From an uncultured Bacteroidota bacterium (GTDB lineage Bacteria > Bacteroidota > Bacteroidia > Bacteroidales > WCHB1-69): a DNA stretch of 64,000 nt. Position numbers and translations under genes: made by a program. Positions within the stretch are counted from its first letter, which is position 1. Each line of letters begins with the position of its first letter. The notes beneath the pieces were generated by a model. The model saw nothing but the letters and a program-made list of their open reading frames with translations. It was not told where the DNA came from and did no database searches. The stretch lies in assembly GCA_902802755.1 (NCBI GenBank), contig CADCNH010000002.1:101215-165214 (forward strand). Direction: 5' to 3'. Positions 1 to 8,878 of the stretch are shown piece by piece.

Positions 1-1
1 C

Positions 2-994
2 ATGTGCTATTGGAACCATGGTATTGGGGTTGATTTTGTGGGTTATGATCAATATTTCGATGGTAATGTGGATGAGGATGCGATAACCTACCTGACTTTG
101 GCCAATATCTTGATTAAAGAGGTGAATCCGGAGGCGTTGACGATTGCCGAGGATGTGAGCGGTATGCCCGGTATGGCGTTCCCGGTGGAGCGTGGCGGTA
201 TCGGTTTCGACTACCGCATGTCAATGGGTATCGCGGATTATTGGATGAAGATTGTGAAAGAGCGGAAAGACGAGGATTGGAGTGTGGGTGAGATGTTTTT
301 CAAGATGACTGACCACCGCAAGGAAGAACGGGTGGTGAGCTACGTGGAAAGCCATGATCAGGCAATGGTTGGTGACAAAACGCTGATTTTTAGACTTGTA
401 GATAAAGAGATGTACACTTCCATGTCGGTCTTTACACCCAATTTGGTGGTGGACAGGGGAGTGGCATTGCACAAAATGATACGTTTGCTGACGCTGAGTT
501 TGTCGGGGGGCGGCTATCTGAATTTCATGGGCAATGAGTTCGGTCATCCCGAGTGGATAGATTTTCCGAGAGAAGGAAATAACTGGTCGTATCAGCATGC
601 CCGCCGGCAGTGGTCATTGGCGGATAACAAAGATTTGAAATACCATGCCCTCAATGAGTTTGACAAGGCGATGGTGCATTTGATTACAGAGGAGCATTGT
701 TTACAGTCGGACGTGAAGTTAATCTTGCAAAACGAAGGCGACCACGTGCTGGCCTTCAGCCGTGGCAATTGTCTGTTTGTCTTTAATTTCAGCCCTGATA
801 AATCGTATGCTGATTATGAAATAGAATGTCCTTCAGGAGATTACAAAATCATTTTGGATACCGATGATCCGAATTTTGCCGGTTTCGGCAATGTGGATCA
901 CAGTATGACATACACATCCCGACTGCAAGACGGAAAAACTGCCGTGCGGTTGTACTTGCCGTCAAGGACAGCGGTGGTGCTGCGGAGGCAATAA
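2..994 (+). CDS. glgB: 1,4-alpha-glucan branching enzyme, C-terminal half (5' truncated by window edge)
   Basis: This enzyme forms alpha-1,6 branches in glycogen in the cytoplasm. The visible 330 residues begin in the middle of the GH13 barrel, so the true start and the nucleophile Asp region lie left of the window. Motifs seen: IAEDVSGMP carrying the general acid Glu (about residues 48-56), VESHDQAMVGDKT with the conserved His-Asp (about 113-125), and GNEFGHPEW (about 177-185). These match the eukaryote-like GH13 subfamily 8 branching enzymes common in Bacteroidota. An all-beta C-terminal domain ends in VVLRRQ and TAA at 992-994. The apparent initial Met is internal, not a start. Confidence 0.93.
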   Translation: MCYWNHGIGVDFVGYDQYFDGNVDEDAITYLTLANILIKEVNPEALTIAEDVSGMPGMAFPVERGGIGFDYRMSMGIADYWMKIVKERKDEDWSVGEMFFKMTDHRKEERVVSYVESHDQAMVGDKTLIFRLVDKEMYTSMSVFTPNLVVDRGVALHKMIRLLTLSLSGGGYLNFMGNEFGHPEWIDFPREGNNWSYQHARRQWSLADNKDLKYHALNEFDKAMVHLITEEHCLQSDVKLILQNEGDHVLAFSRGNCLFVFNFSPDKSYADYEIECPSGDYKIILDTDDPNFAGFGNVDHSMTYTSRLQDGKTAVRLYLPSRTAVVLRRQ

Positions 995-1033
995 GGGAAA
1001 TGGCATGTCTTCAACACGCGATATGGCATAGCA

Positions 1034-1210
1034 GATTCTCCACCCCACACTTCGTGCGGGGTTAATAGGATGGTGTGTCTTTGGCACACAAGTCCATTGT
1101 TATTGAATCCTCTGCAAGGATATTAATTCTCCGTCAGGGGATAAATATTAATAGACATGCAGCATTATAACGCCTTGCAAATTTCCCATGAGGGGATTAA
1201 TATTAATAGT
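1034..1210. repeat. Cluster of four related short hairpin units
   Basis: Four imperfect units lie between glgB and rubrerythrin: about 1041-1066 (CCCCACACTTCGTGCGGGG then TTAATAG), 1109-1127 (ATCCTCTGCAAGGATATTAAT), 1129-1155 (CTCCGTCAGGGG then ATAAATATTAATAG) and 1183-1210 (CCCATGAGGGGATTAATATTAATAG). Each is a small stem followed by ATTAATA-like sequence. The CTCCGTCAGG core recurs in the larger element at 3.7-4.3 kb. The last unit reaches the rubrerythrin stop codon and may also help end its transcript. Confidence 0.6.
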
Positions 1211-1757
1211 TCTGCGCTTCCACTTGGAAGTAGGCTTGCGGATGGTCGCATACGGGACAGATTTTTGGGGCTTTCTTACCGATGACAATGTGGCCGCAGT
1301 TGGCGCACTGCCAGATGGCTTCTCCGTCTTTGGAGAACACCTTCTCGTCCTCAATGTTCTGCAGCAGTTTGCGATAGCGTTCTTCATGGTGTTTCTCAAT
1401 AGCTGCCACCATCTCGAATTTTCTGGCGATTTCGGTGAAACCTTCCTCGCGGGCTTCTTTGGCCATGCGGGCGTACATGTCGGTCCATTCATAATTTTCG
1501 CCTGCGGCGGCATCGGCCAGATTCTCGGCGGTTGAGCCTACTTCACCTCCGTGCAGGTATTTGTACCAGATTTTGGCATGTTCTCGCTCGTTGGCGGCGG
1601 TTTCTTCAAACAGGGCGGCAATCTGCACAAAACCTTCCTTCTTGGCCTTGGAGGCGAAGTAGGTGTATTTGTTGCGGGCCATTGACTCGCCTGCGAAAGC
1701 TTCTTCTAAGTTTTTCTCGGTCTTGGTGCCTTTCAGCGTTTTGGGTGCTTCACTCAT
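1203..1757 (-). CDS. rbr: Rubrerythrin
   Basis: A non-heme iron peroxidase that reduces hydrogen peroxide in anaerobes, in the cytoplasm. The 184-residue length is normal for the family. The N-terminal ferritin-like di-iron domain shows the Glu ligands in EEAFAGES (about 18-25), EREH (about 57-60) and EKHHEER (about 121-127). The C-terminal rubredoxin-like domain has Cys pairs at 151/154 (CANC) and 167/170 (CPVC). The gene is monocistronic. A TATCTTTG promoter core lies about 56 bases upstream, inside the end of the neighbouring gene. Confidence 0.95.
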   Translation of the reverse strand: MSEAPKTLKGTKTEKNLEEAFAGESMARNKYTYFASKAKKEGFVQIAALFEETAANEREHAKIWYKYLHGGEVGSTAENLADAAAGENYEWTDMYARMAKEAREEGFTEIARKFEMVAAIEKHHEERYRKLLQNIEDEKVFSKDGEAIWQCANCGHIVIGKKAPKICPVCDHPQAYFQVEAQNY

Positions 1758-1797
1758 GATGTTTTGATTTTAAGGGTTGATAATATGGTTGTAAAAT

Positions 1798-2463
1798 TCA
1801 AATTTGATCATGCAAAGATAGTTGTTTTTCTGATTCACGAATTATCTTGAAATACCTTTGTCCTATGAAAAAGGCCGCAGCCGCACTCATGAGTATAGCC
1901 AGCCGGTTTAACGGCTTGTACAACTTACGGTCACGTTCAGCGCAGAATTCCTTCACAGACTTCAAACGAGAATAGTTTACCTCTGCTGGCTCACATTGGC
2001 CAGTTCGCATATTGAGAGCGAATCCTTCATAGTAGCCTTGTGCATTATCAATGCACCGTCCATACAACATATTTCCATCCATGTACATAGCTACAACTTC
2101 ATACACCACGCAACAATTTTGTCTGTCCAGCACATCGCAATATTCCATCGACTGATAATGGCCATTCTCAACAAGAACCGTGTAACGATGTTTCAATGGA
2201 GCTTCATAATCACCCAGAGGGTCAACACCTATCATATAGCTGAACAGCATGCCCAGTATGGTGAAAAGAATAACGAAAGTGAAGATGGCAATAGTCGGCA
2301 CCATCACAGCTGCAAAGTGTTTCCATCGGGTTCCCGGCTTTCCGAACGCTGATAGCAGGCGAGCCAGACCAAAAAGGAGACCCGCCACCCCGAATAAAAC
2401 CAGTGCCACTACCAGAATAAACATCATAATTCTTAACACCGGAATCGTCATATCTTTCCACAT
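1798..2463 (-). CDS. Hypothetical membrane protein
   Basis: No family recognised. From the chosen start the protein is 221 residues. It has two strongly hydrophobic segments (about residues 8-32 and 48-72), a soluble stretch of about 110 residues with several Cys (YCDV, NCCVVYE, GRCID), and a third hydrophobic stretch near 187-203. The open frame continues upstream to 2562, but a promoter core (TAAATTTG on the minus strand, 2473-2480) sits just ahead of ATG 2463. That makes 2463, or ATG 2451, the likelier start. The 3' end contains the rubrerythrin promoter core. Confidence 0.65.
   Translation of the reverse strand: MWKDMTIPVLRIMMFILVVALVLFGVAGLLFGLARLLSAFGKPGTRWKHFAAVMVPTIAIFTFVILFTILGMLFSYMIGVDPLGDYEAPLKHRYTVLVENGHYQSMEYCDVLDRQNCCVVYEVVAMYMDGNMLYGRCIDNAQGYYEGFALNMRTGQCEPAEVNYSRLKSVKEFCAERDRKLYKPLNRLAILMSAAAAFFIGQRYFKIIRESEKQLSLHDQI
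1813..1820 (-). promoter_or_regulatory. Putative -7 box of the rubrerythrin promoter
   Basis: On the minus strand this reads TATCTTTG, an exact match to the Bacteroidota -7 consensus TAnnTTTG. It lies about 56 bases upstream of the rubrerythrin ATG and overlaps the last codons of the 1798-2463 gene. No clear TTTG -33 box was found at the usual distance. Confidence 0.55.
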
Positions 2464-2472
2464 TTTGTGGTG

Positions 2473-2480
2473 CAAATTTA
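2473..2480 (-). promoter_or_regulatory. Putative -7 box for the 1798-2463 membrane protein gene
   Basis: The minus strand reads TAAATTTG, matching TAnnTTTG. It lies only 10 bases upstream of ATG 2463, so the transcript would have a very short leader, or translation starts at ATG 2451. This site argues against the longer reading frame starting at 2562. Confidence 0.5.
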
Positions 2481-2581
2481 CATAAAACTTTCGAATTACA
2501 CACAGACAGATAAATATTTCTGTCAAAATATTCAGAGGAAAATACAATTTTTTTTGTGACATACGTTATTGTGATAAAAAG

Positions 2582-2589
2582 TATCTTTG
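2582..2589 (+). promoter_or_regulatory. Putative -7 box for the lipoprotein gene at 2615
   Basis: TATCTTTG lies 25 bases before ATG 2615. A T-run ending in TTTTGTG lies about 25 bases further upstream, somewhat too far for an ideal -33 box. Confidence 0.55.
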
Positions 2590-2614
2590 CGATCTGAATC
2601 ATAAAAGAATTACC

Positions 2615-3667
2615 ATGAAAATTAAACTTTGTATTAGCTTATTGTTGGTTGTGCTAATAATCTCTTGCAGGCAGTCGAAACCCAAAGAAATTGAAGAGGA
2701 ACAGATTTCAGAAGAGGAGTTGATGGCACAATATACAGAACCCGAGAATCTTTCGGATTATGCGAGGACATTAGTTGTGCCTACTATGGAACACCTGATT
2801 CCTTCGGATTCTAATTCGCTTTATTGTGCTACGCTGCTGTTTGCCTGGGATGAGGTCCGGAAAATCGTTGGTTCGTCGTTGTCTATTCCTGAAAAATATC
2901 GGGATTTGAGGCTGCTTAATGCCTCTGCCTCTTTTCGGGACGTGCTGAAACCCAATGAATACAAGGCGAGTGGAGTAGTTCAGGGCGATTACATTTTTGC
3001 CCGTGCCGAATTTGAAAAGTTGCTGCCTTTTGCTTGTCAACTTCAGTCATTTAAGAATAAACTTACTTTTGACAGACAGAAAGTCGCTGCGTTTGGAGTA
3101 AAAGGGGAAGATGGTGACGAAATGACCAATGTGGTGAGAATTCTTTACTATAAGAATGATAAGAATTTTATTATCAAACTAATACCTACAGATAAGGAGC
3201 ATGAAATCGTTCTATTCAAGACTGAAAAAACATATCAGACTATGGCTGAAATGAGTTCAGCTGTGGACAGTCTGATAAAACTTGGACAGAAAGAACAAAC
3301 TGTTCAAAGCAAGAAATGGAAATATCAGTTCAGGGCTGACGATGAGGTGGTTGTTCCCGTTATATATTTCGATATCAATGTTACATTTGGCAAGATAATT
3401 GGCAGTGTTTTTAGCTCTAATTCTTTGGATTATAAAATTTTACAAGCATGGCAACGGACTGCTTTCAAACTGAATGAAAAGGGTGCGGAATTGGTGAGTC
3501 AGTCGGAGATTATCTGTTTTTTAGGTGTTGATATTGACGAAGATAAAACTGTTCCCAAAAAGATGATTTTCGACAAGCCGTTTTATGTGACGCTTAGTCG
3601 TACAGATGCTCAAGACCCATACTTCTGCCTGCATGTGGTCAATGCCGAGTTGCTGGTAAAGGAGTAG
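2615..3667 (+). CDS. Hypothetical lipoprotein
   Basis: No family recognised. The 350-residue protein begins with a lipoprotein signal: a hydrophobic stretch ending in LIISC with the lipid-accepting Cys at residue 18. A Glu-rich linker (about 25-40) follows, then a long soluble region without repeats. It is probably tethered to a membrane facing the periplasm or cell surface. The start is supported by the TATCTTTG core 25 bases upstream. It is followed at once by the dispersed repeat element, so it appears to be a single-gene transcript. Confidence 0.75.
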   Translation: MKIKLCISLLLVVLIISCRQSKPKEIEEEQISEEELMAQYTEPENLSDYARTLVVPTMEHLIPSDSNSLYCATLLFAWDEVRKIVGSSLSIPEKYRDLRLLNASASFRDVLKPNEYKASGVVQGDYIFARAEFEKLLPFACQLQSFKNKLTFDRQKVAAFGVKGEDGDEMTNVVRILYYKNDKNFIIKLIPTDKEHEIVLFKTEKTYQTMAEMSSAVDSLIKLGQKEQTVQSKKWKYQFRADDEVVVPVIYFDINVTFGKIIGSVFSSNSLDYKILQAWQRTAFKLNEKGAELVSQSEIICFLGVDIDEDKTVPKKMIFDKPFYVTLSRTDAQDPYFCLHVVNAELLVKE

Positions 3668-3689
3668 TGTTAAGAGTGGCTGTAAGAAG

Positions 3690-4270
3690 GATGAGATTCT
3701 AGCATCAGCTATAATGTCTCCATTTCGCAGCGGGCAAATGTTGTGCTTCGGCGCTAAAAACACCTGTGTTGCGACCAAACACACGGGGTGTTCTCATTCC
3801 CAGGGTAAGGTGCGAGGCACGAGCACCTTACCCCGGGCTACCAAGCCCAGCAGACCTAACGGCCTGCCCAAATAATATGTGGCGTCCCGTTTTGCCTTGC
3901 CATGTAGACCTACGGCCTGCCAAAATAAATGCATTCCGCCAAGAATGCGTGTTTTATAAATCCCCGGTGTCACCACCAATAAGAAGCACTCCGTCAGGAG
4001 TGCGGGTCTTGGTAGAATGTCATGTTAGCATAATTAATTCGCACGCCAGAGGTGTGCGGACTTTGAACAAACAAACAACTAAACGGCTGAAAGCTGTGTG
4101 AGAGCTTAGCAAAGGGTAAACCCCTGATGTGATGAATACTGCCCGATATTATTGCAGGCTGTAGGCCTGCAAGCAGCATAGCTCAGGGTAAGGTGCGAGG
4201 AACGTGCACCGCAAGCCTGGGTAAAGGTGGATCTGTGAATTGGCCTATGAACCTGCCCCGAAGCTCTGTA
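3690..4270. repeat. Hairpin-rich dispersed repeat element, copy 1
   Basis: No gene is supported in this 814-base gap. From about 3697 (TAGCATCAGCTATA) to 4270 the DNA is a chain of short inverted repeats: GGTAAGGTGC/GCACCTTACC (3804-3832), GCATTCCGCCAAGAATGC, GCACTCCGTCAGGAGTGC, GCACGCCAGAGGTGTGC, CGGCTGAAAGCTG, GGGTAAACCCC and GCTGTAGGCCTGC. The same words occur in the same order at 46356-46700. The motif GGTAAGGTGCGAGG appears near both the left and right parts of this copy. Weak reading frames on both strands are by-products of the repeat. Confidence 0.75.
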
Positions 4271-4365
4271 CTGCTCACCTCGGAAGGAATTCATTATAGT
4301 TGATGCAAAAAAAAACGCGCAGTAGCCATGAAAAACTCATTTCTAAAAAAAAGTGCAATAAACAC

Positions 4366-4395
4366 TTGAAAATTAAAAAATAATATGTAATTTTG
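4366..4395 (+). promoter_or_regulatory. Bacteroidota-type promoter upstream of the FISUMP protein
   Basis: TTG at 4366-4368, 19 bases of spacing, then TAATTTTG at 4388-4395. This fits the TTG-N19 to 21-TAnnTTTG pattern well and leaves a leader of about 80 bases before ATG 4482. Confidence 0.65.
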
Positions 4396-4481
4396 CCCAG
4401 TTATAATTTCGGATTATTTGTGTAATGGACTTTGCAAGATCCGAAAGTATGACGTGAAATATTAAAAAAATAAAAATCCCC

Positions 4482-6809
4482 ATGATTACAAAAAAAATTG
4501 ACATGTTACAAAAATTGACACAGCGTGAATGCTCCATTCACCGATGGAATTTAATGGTACTTCTGTTGACGTTGCTACTAATGTTGCCGACTGTCTCATC
4601 GAAGGTTTTTGCCCAGACTTCTTCGGACGGTTCTAGTGAACCCGAGATTCTCACAACTGCCAACTCGACGCTTATTTGTCCTGCCAACATCGACGACACC
4701 ATCCGTCATGGTGGCTGCAACCTGAAGCTGAGTATTGGCGTGCCGACCTTCAGCACAAATACCAGTTTGCCGATGAGCGAAATCACCATCAGCAACAACG
4801 CTCCTGCCGATAGTATTTATCCTGTCGGCGAGACCGTGGTAAGATGGGTTGCCAAGAACTTGTCTGGTGACAGTGTATTCTGTGACCAGATTGTCAAAGT
4901 CAGCTTCCAGCCCTGTCCCGATGCTGTTGACTATGAGGGCACAATTTACCAGGCTGTCCGTCTTGGCAACGGTTGTAAGTGCTGGACCACCACGAACCTG
5001 AGGTCAACGAAGTACAGTGATGGTCGTCAGATTGAGGATGTGATGAGTTGCCACTCATACGAGTATCCTAACACTACGGAGAATGTGGACATCTTCGGCC
5101 ATCTGTACAATTGGTATGCTGCTGTTGACACGGGAAGATACGGTTCTGTGGATTCAGTGGAGAGAGCTTACAACATGGGGCATCGCATCCAGGGTGTCTG
5201 TCCTGATGGCTGGTATTTGCCATCGGATGAGGAATATGACGAGTTGAATATCTATCCTTCCGAAGATCTGAGATCAACCAACTACTGGATTGATGGTGCT
5301 AACAATACCAACGCAACAGGCTTCAACTCACTTCCTGGCGGTATTTACAACTGTGTCAACGGCAGATACGAGAACATCATGGGTAATGCTTACTATTGGA
5401 CCTGTCATCCGGTATATGACATGGCTACCGGTGCTATGATTGACTATGTCTGCGAGAAGATTGTTCTTTCATCAGATTCCCGTTGCAGCGGTTTCTCTGT
5501 CCGCTGCGTATATGACGAGGGTGGAAGCTCTACCGCCGCCACCCTGCCCACAGTGACCACAGCTGCAGTGACCAATGTTACAGCCATTACGGTAACCTTT
5601 GGCGGCAACGTTACAGCCGACGGCGGTGCTCCCGTAACCGCCCGCGGTGTGTGCTGGGCACTCCATCGAACCCCAGATATGAGCAACAACCACACCACTG
5701 ATGGCAGCGGCACGGGTAGCTTCTTTAGCAGTCTCTCTAATTTGAGTGAAGGAACCACCTATTATGTGAGGGCATATGCCACCAACAGCGTGGGTACGGC
5801 TTACGGCGAGGAGGTGTGTTTCACCACTGAGATTAGCGGCTATCTCTGTCCTGTCCAAACCATCGTTACCGACGCTGATAACCAGAATTACAACACGGTG
5901 TTGATTGGCAGCCAGTGCTGGATGAAGGAGAACCTCCGTACCACGAAATACGCGGATGGAACTGATATTCCCGTAGCGAATTATTTCAATTACAATACTT
6001 CTGTCATTCCTCTGGATCAGCGGGGTCTTCTTTACAACTGGAAAGCGGTGATGAATGGTGCTTCTTTCGGCAACGCCACTCTCAGCGGCGTGCAGGGCGT
6101 CTGTCCCACGGGATGGCATGTGCCGAGCGATGTGGAATGGAGTATGTTGGAGAAATACGTGAGCGGTTCAGACTGGCAGACCAGTTATGAAACTTATTAT
6201 GGATATCGTGGTTCTCATGCATGCAAACTTGCAAGTAATGACTTCATTTGGGGTAATTCTGCGCTACCTAACACCCCAGGATATAATCAAGCTAATAACA
6301 AATCACGTTTTTCCGCTGTTCCAGCAGGCTACAATGTCAACAATTCCTATGACGGTGAGAACACTGATGCCCATTTCTGGTCCTCTACTCAGAGTGATAA
6401 CGACAGTGCGTGGGTACGATCAATTGTTATGTCAGATGCTGGCGTGTCAAGGCAACACTTTCACAAGACTCAAGCAGCTCTCTCTGTCCGCTGCATACGC
6501 GATGAGGGTGCCGTCACCACCCCCACTGTGACCACATCCGCAGTGAGCAATGTTACGGCCACCACGGCAACCTGCGGCGGCAACGTTATAGGCCACGGTG
6601 GTGCCTTCGTGACTGCCTGCGGTGTGTGCTGGAGCACCACGCAGAACCCAACCATTGCTGACGCATACACCACCGACAACCAGGGCTGGGGTGTTTTCAG
6701 CAGTAGTATTACAGGACTAACCTCCGGCACCACTTACTATGTGCGGGCGTATGCCACCAACAGCGTGGGCACGGTCTACGGCGATGAGGTGAGCTTCACC
6801 ACACCGTAG
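4482..6809 (+). CDS. Secreted protein with HYR-like, two FISUMP and two fibronectin-like modules
   Basis: A 775-residue predicted surface or secreted protein. An N-terminal hydrophobic segment (about 25-43) ends in VFAQ, a plausible signal-peptide site. Modules in order: HYR-like (about 66-147); FISUMP 1 (about 148-345: NLRSTKYSDG, GHLYNWYAAVD, GVCPDGWYLPSD); fibronectin-like 1 (about 355-449, ending YYVRAYATNSVGTAYG); FISUMP 2 (about 460-668: NLRTTKYADG, GVCPTGWHVPSD, FWSST); fibronectin-like 2 (about 681-775, ending ATNSVGTVYG). The FISUMP-fibronectin pair looks like an internal duplication. No type IX sorting domain is seen at the C-terminus, so the anchoring mode is unclear. The biochemical role of FISUMP domains is not known to me. 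Confidence 0.85.
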   Translation: MITKKIDMLQKLTQRECSIHRWNLMVLLLTLLLMLPTVSSKVFAQTSSDGSSEPEILTTANSTLICPANIDDTIRHGGCNLKLSIGVPTFSTNTSLPMSEITISNNAPADSIYPVGETVVRWVAKNLSGDSVFCDQIVKVSFQPCPDAVDYEGTIYQAVRLGNGCKCWTTTNLRSTKYSDGRQIEDVMSCHSYEYPNTTENVDIFGHLYNWYAAVDTGRYGSVDSVERAYNMGHRIQGVCPDGWYLPSDEEYDELNIYPSEDLRSTNYWIDGANNTNATGFNSLPGGIYNCVNGRYENIMGNAYYWTCHPVYDMATGAMIDYVCEKIVLSSDSRCSGFSVRCVYDEGGSSTAATLPTVTTAAVTNVTAITVTFGGNVTADGGAPVTARGVCWALHRTPDMSNNHTTDGSGTGSFFSSLSNLSEGTTYYVRAYATNSVGTAYGEEVCFTTEISGYLCPVQTIVTDADNQNYNTVLIGSQCWMKENLRTTKYADGTDIPVANYFNYNTSVIPLDQRGLLYNWKAVMNGASFGNATLSGVQGVCPTGWHVPSDVEWSMLEKYVSGSDWQTSYETYYGYRGSHACKLASNDFIWGNSALPNTPGYNQANNKSRFSAVPAGYNVNNSYDGENTDAHFWSSTQSDNDSAWVRSIVMSDAGVSRQHFHKTQAALSVRCIRDEGAVTTPTVTTSAVSNVTATTATCGGNVIGHGGAFVTACGVCWSTTQNPTIADAYTTDNQGWGVFSSSITGLTSGTTYYVRAYATNSVGTVYGDEVSFTTP

Positions 6810-7132
6810 TGATAGACGAGAAATTTTGTATCATACGGCACTATGGTGATTTTGCAGATGGCAGTAGGGTGGCATTGAGAGATTGCTTATACATAGTTAG
6901 TACTTAATCTTAAAATACTTAAGCAATAACTTGTACTGATCTTGTGCGGTCAGGCAGGTGTCGCGCAGGTAGCCGTTGATATGGCCCCATTTTTGAAGAC
7001 CACGGTAATAGAACAATCGCAATTTTGTCAGCAAGTTTTTTGTGAAATCCGCCGCAAAGATGCTAAATTTTGCCGATTCGGCAAAATTTGTGGTGAAATT
7101 GTAATACCGTATGTTCAGGAAAGAGTGTCTTC
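6810..7132. other. Intergenic region with a 25-base perfect palindrome
   Basis: Both flanking genes end here (convergent). At 7065-7089 AAATTTTGCCGA and TCGGCAAAATTT face each other around one base, a 12-bp perfect stem. It could act as a terminator for the convergent genes or as a protein-binding site. A minus-strand frame ending at 6897 gives a protein-like tail (RGLQKWGHINGYLRD) that may be a gene remnant, but its family is not recognised. Confidence 0.5.
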
Positions 7133-8842
7133 TTACTCCTCCAACCACTCCAACGCTTTCTCTAAGATTTCGTCGCGGCCGTCGCGGATGCCTTGGACGG
7201 TGGGCCAGACATAGATGTCAGGGATGATGCCGACACGCTGCGTTTCGGTGCCGTCAGGGTAATATATGCCGATGCCGGAGAAATAGGAGTTGACTCCACC
7301 GGGAAGTTGGATTTTCACCACATTGCCGTCAGCACCCGCAGTGGTGTTGCCGATGACGATGCTGTTGGGAAGCGTGCGGTACATCATGGTGCAGAACTCC
7401 GCATGACTCTGTGATTCTTCATCAATGAGGATGGCAATCTTGCCAGGATACGCCTGCTTTCCTTTTCCAGTATAAACCGGTTTTGAAAACGTGAACTGAC
7501 CGGGATTGATCATGTTGGCTTCTGTGGCTTTGAAAAAAGGTCTTGATTTGTCAGACAAGATAGCGTAAAATTTGTAGTTGATGGTCTCATTCGGATACTC
7601 TCTCAAATCTAAAATCAGTCCTTTGGTGCTGTGCAAGGTGTCCGCAATGCGTTTTACCCAGGCTTCGGTAATGTCGTCCATGGAAACATATCCGATGCTG
7701 TCGCCCAATGCTTTGTAGCATACACTGTCGGTTAGGAAAGAGGGGGTCATTTCCTCATGGTTATATCGGGCAATGGTGGCTTCTTTGGAGACACCATCCG
7801 ACACGAAGGAGATGCTGACGCTGGGTTCGTTACCGCTGCATATATCCCACAACAATTGACGTAGCTTTACGGGATGGTTGGATGCCGCATAGTAGGGTGA
7901 CAAACTGTCAATCCAAAACGAAACGGGTTTCCCGTCGATGTGGGTGATGATATCCCCGATGTGCGGTCCAGAGCTGTCGATTTTTTCTGCATCCCAATAA
8001 GCGGAGACCACCAAGGTGTCGTTGCTCAAAAACCTAAGCTTGAACGGAGGTCGGTAATAATCCAGCGATTTTGTCGGTTTGGAGGACCAGACCACCCCAT
8101 GGGTATCGTCGATTTGGGCGATCAGGCGTCTAACCGCTTGCCAATAGGCATTCTTGTCAGTGGCCGAGATAAATGATGGGATGTGTTGCTGCATCACTAT
8201 GTTCCAGTCAGTATCTGTAAGGTTTTTGTAGGGAAAGAAATAATGCACCATATTCCAGTAGCGGTACAGGGCCAGCAGACGGAACCCGGCATCAGGGCAC
8301 TCCATCTCAGCATAGTTGTTTTCGTGCGTGAAGTTCGCCGCTTTTACCCACAGGGAGGAGAAACTAACGTAGTAAAGTCCGTTGTTGCGGTTCTGGTACA
8401 CTTTCATCAGTAGATTATACAGCTTCGGCGACAGAGTCTCAGGGTTGATCCATGCCATATCGGGTTTCAGCACGGCGTTGGAGTCAACGGGTTTGACGTT
8501 TTTGTTGACAGGGATTTTTCCGAACCGAAGAATCCATTTAGTCAGATAGGCGTCACGCTGTTTGTTGTCAGAAACTTGCAGGTAACCGGGAAGCATTTTG
8601 AAAAGTTCCTCATCCCAGTTGTAAGCGCCTTTGGAAATGACAGGGTGATGGTATTTCAGGAAACCCCAAACACGCCCCAGTAGATCGAGATTGTCCACAA
8701 GTTGCGGGGTCATTTCGGGAAAAAACACTTCAGAACTATGGTTGTACGCTGTGTCTTGGACTGTGCTTTGAGCAAATGATAAGTTTACAATTGAAAATAA
8801 TGTCAGAATTGCTATGATAATGAAAATTTTGTGCTGTTTCAT
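7133..8842 (-). CDS. S41 family peptidase (tail-specific protease-like), exported
   Basis: A 569-residue serine protease of the C-terminal-processing type, probably periplasmic. A signal peptide (residues 1-25) ends in SFAQ. The middle part holds a PDZ-like stretch (GDIITHIDGKPV). The catalytic domain has VSMDDI, LILDLREYPN and ESQSHAEFCTMMYRT, where the Ser before HAE (about residue 479) is the expected nucleophile, followed by GNTTAGADGN. Start 8842 (MKQHK) was chosen because the signal peptide begins there; the frame extends 11 codons further without support. It is last in a minus-strand run behind the MmcQ-like gene (36-base gap). The substrate is unknown. Confidence 0.87.
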   Translation of the reverse strand: MKQHKIFIIIAILTLFSIVNLSFAQSTVQDTAYNHSSEVFFPEMTPQLVDNLDLLGRVWGFLKYHHPVISKGAYNWDEELFKMLPGYLQVSDNKQRDAYLTKWILRFGKIPVNKNVKPVDSNAVLKPDMAWINPETLSPKLYNLLMKVYQNRNNGLYYVSFSSLWVKAANFTHENNYAEMECPDAGFRLLALYRYWNMVHYFFPYKNLTDTDWNIVMQQHIPSFISATDKNAYWQAVRRLIAQIDDTHGVVWSSKPTKSLDYYRPPFKLRFLSNDTLVVSAYWDAEKIDSSGPHIGDIITHIDGKPVSFWIDSLSPYYAASNHPVKLRQLLWDICSGNEPSVSISFVSDGVSKEATIARYNHEEMTPSFLTDSVCYKALGDSIGYVSMDDITEAWVKRIADTLHSTKGLILDLREYPNETINYKFYAILSDKSRPFFKATEANMINPGQFTFSKPVYTGKGKQAYPGKIAILIDEESQSHAEFCTMMYRTLPNSIVIGNTTAGADGNVVKIQLPGGVNSYFSGIGIYYPDGTETQRVGIIPDIYVWPTVQGIRDGRDEILEKALEWLEE

Positions 8843-8878
8843 GGCTGTAATTTTGATATTCTTAAAATTATGCAAAGT

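Noticed and set aside
3766..4101. 111-residue plus-strand frame and overlapping minus-strand frames in the 3.7-4.3 kb gap
   Set aside because: The frames run through a chain of inverted repeats shared with 46.4-46.7 kb; composition is Arg/Pro/Ser rich and both strands are equally open. Best explained as non-coding repeat.
5472..6119. 215-residue minus-strand frame inside the FISUMP gene
   Set aside because: Shadow of a well-supported domain protein on the other strand; no own start signal.
6897..7148. 83-residue minus-strand frame overlapping the S41 gene end
   Set aside because: The last 40 residues look protein-like, but the start lies inside the S41 gene and the palindrome crosses it. 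Kept only as a possible gene remnant, no family named.
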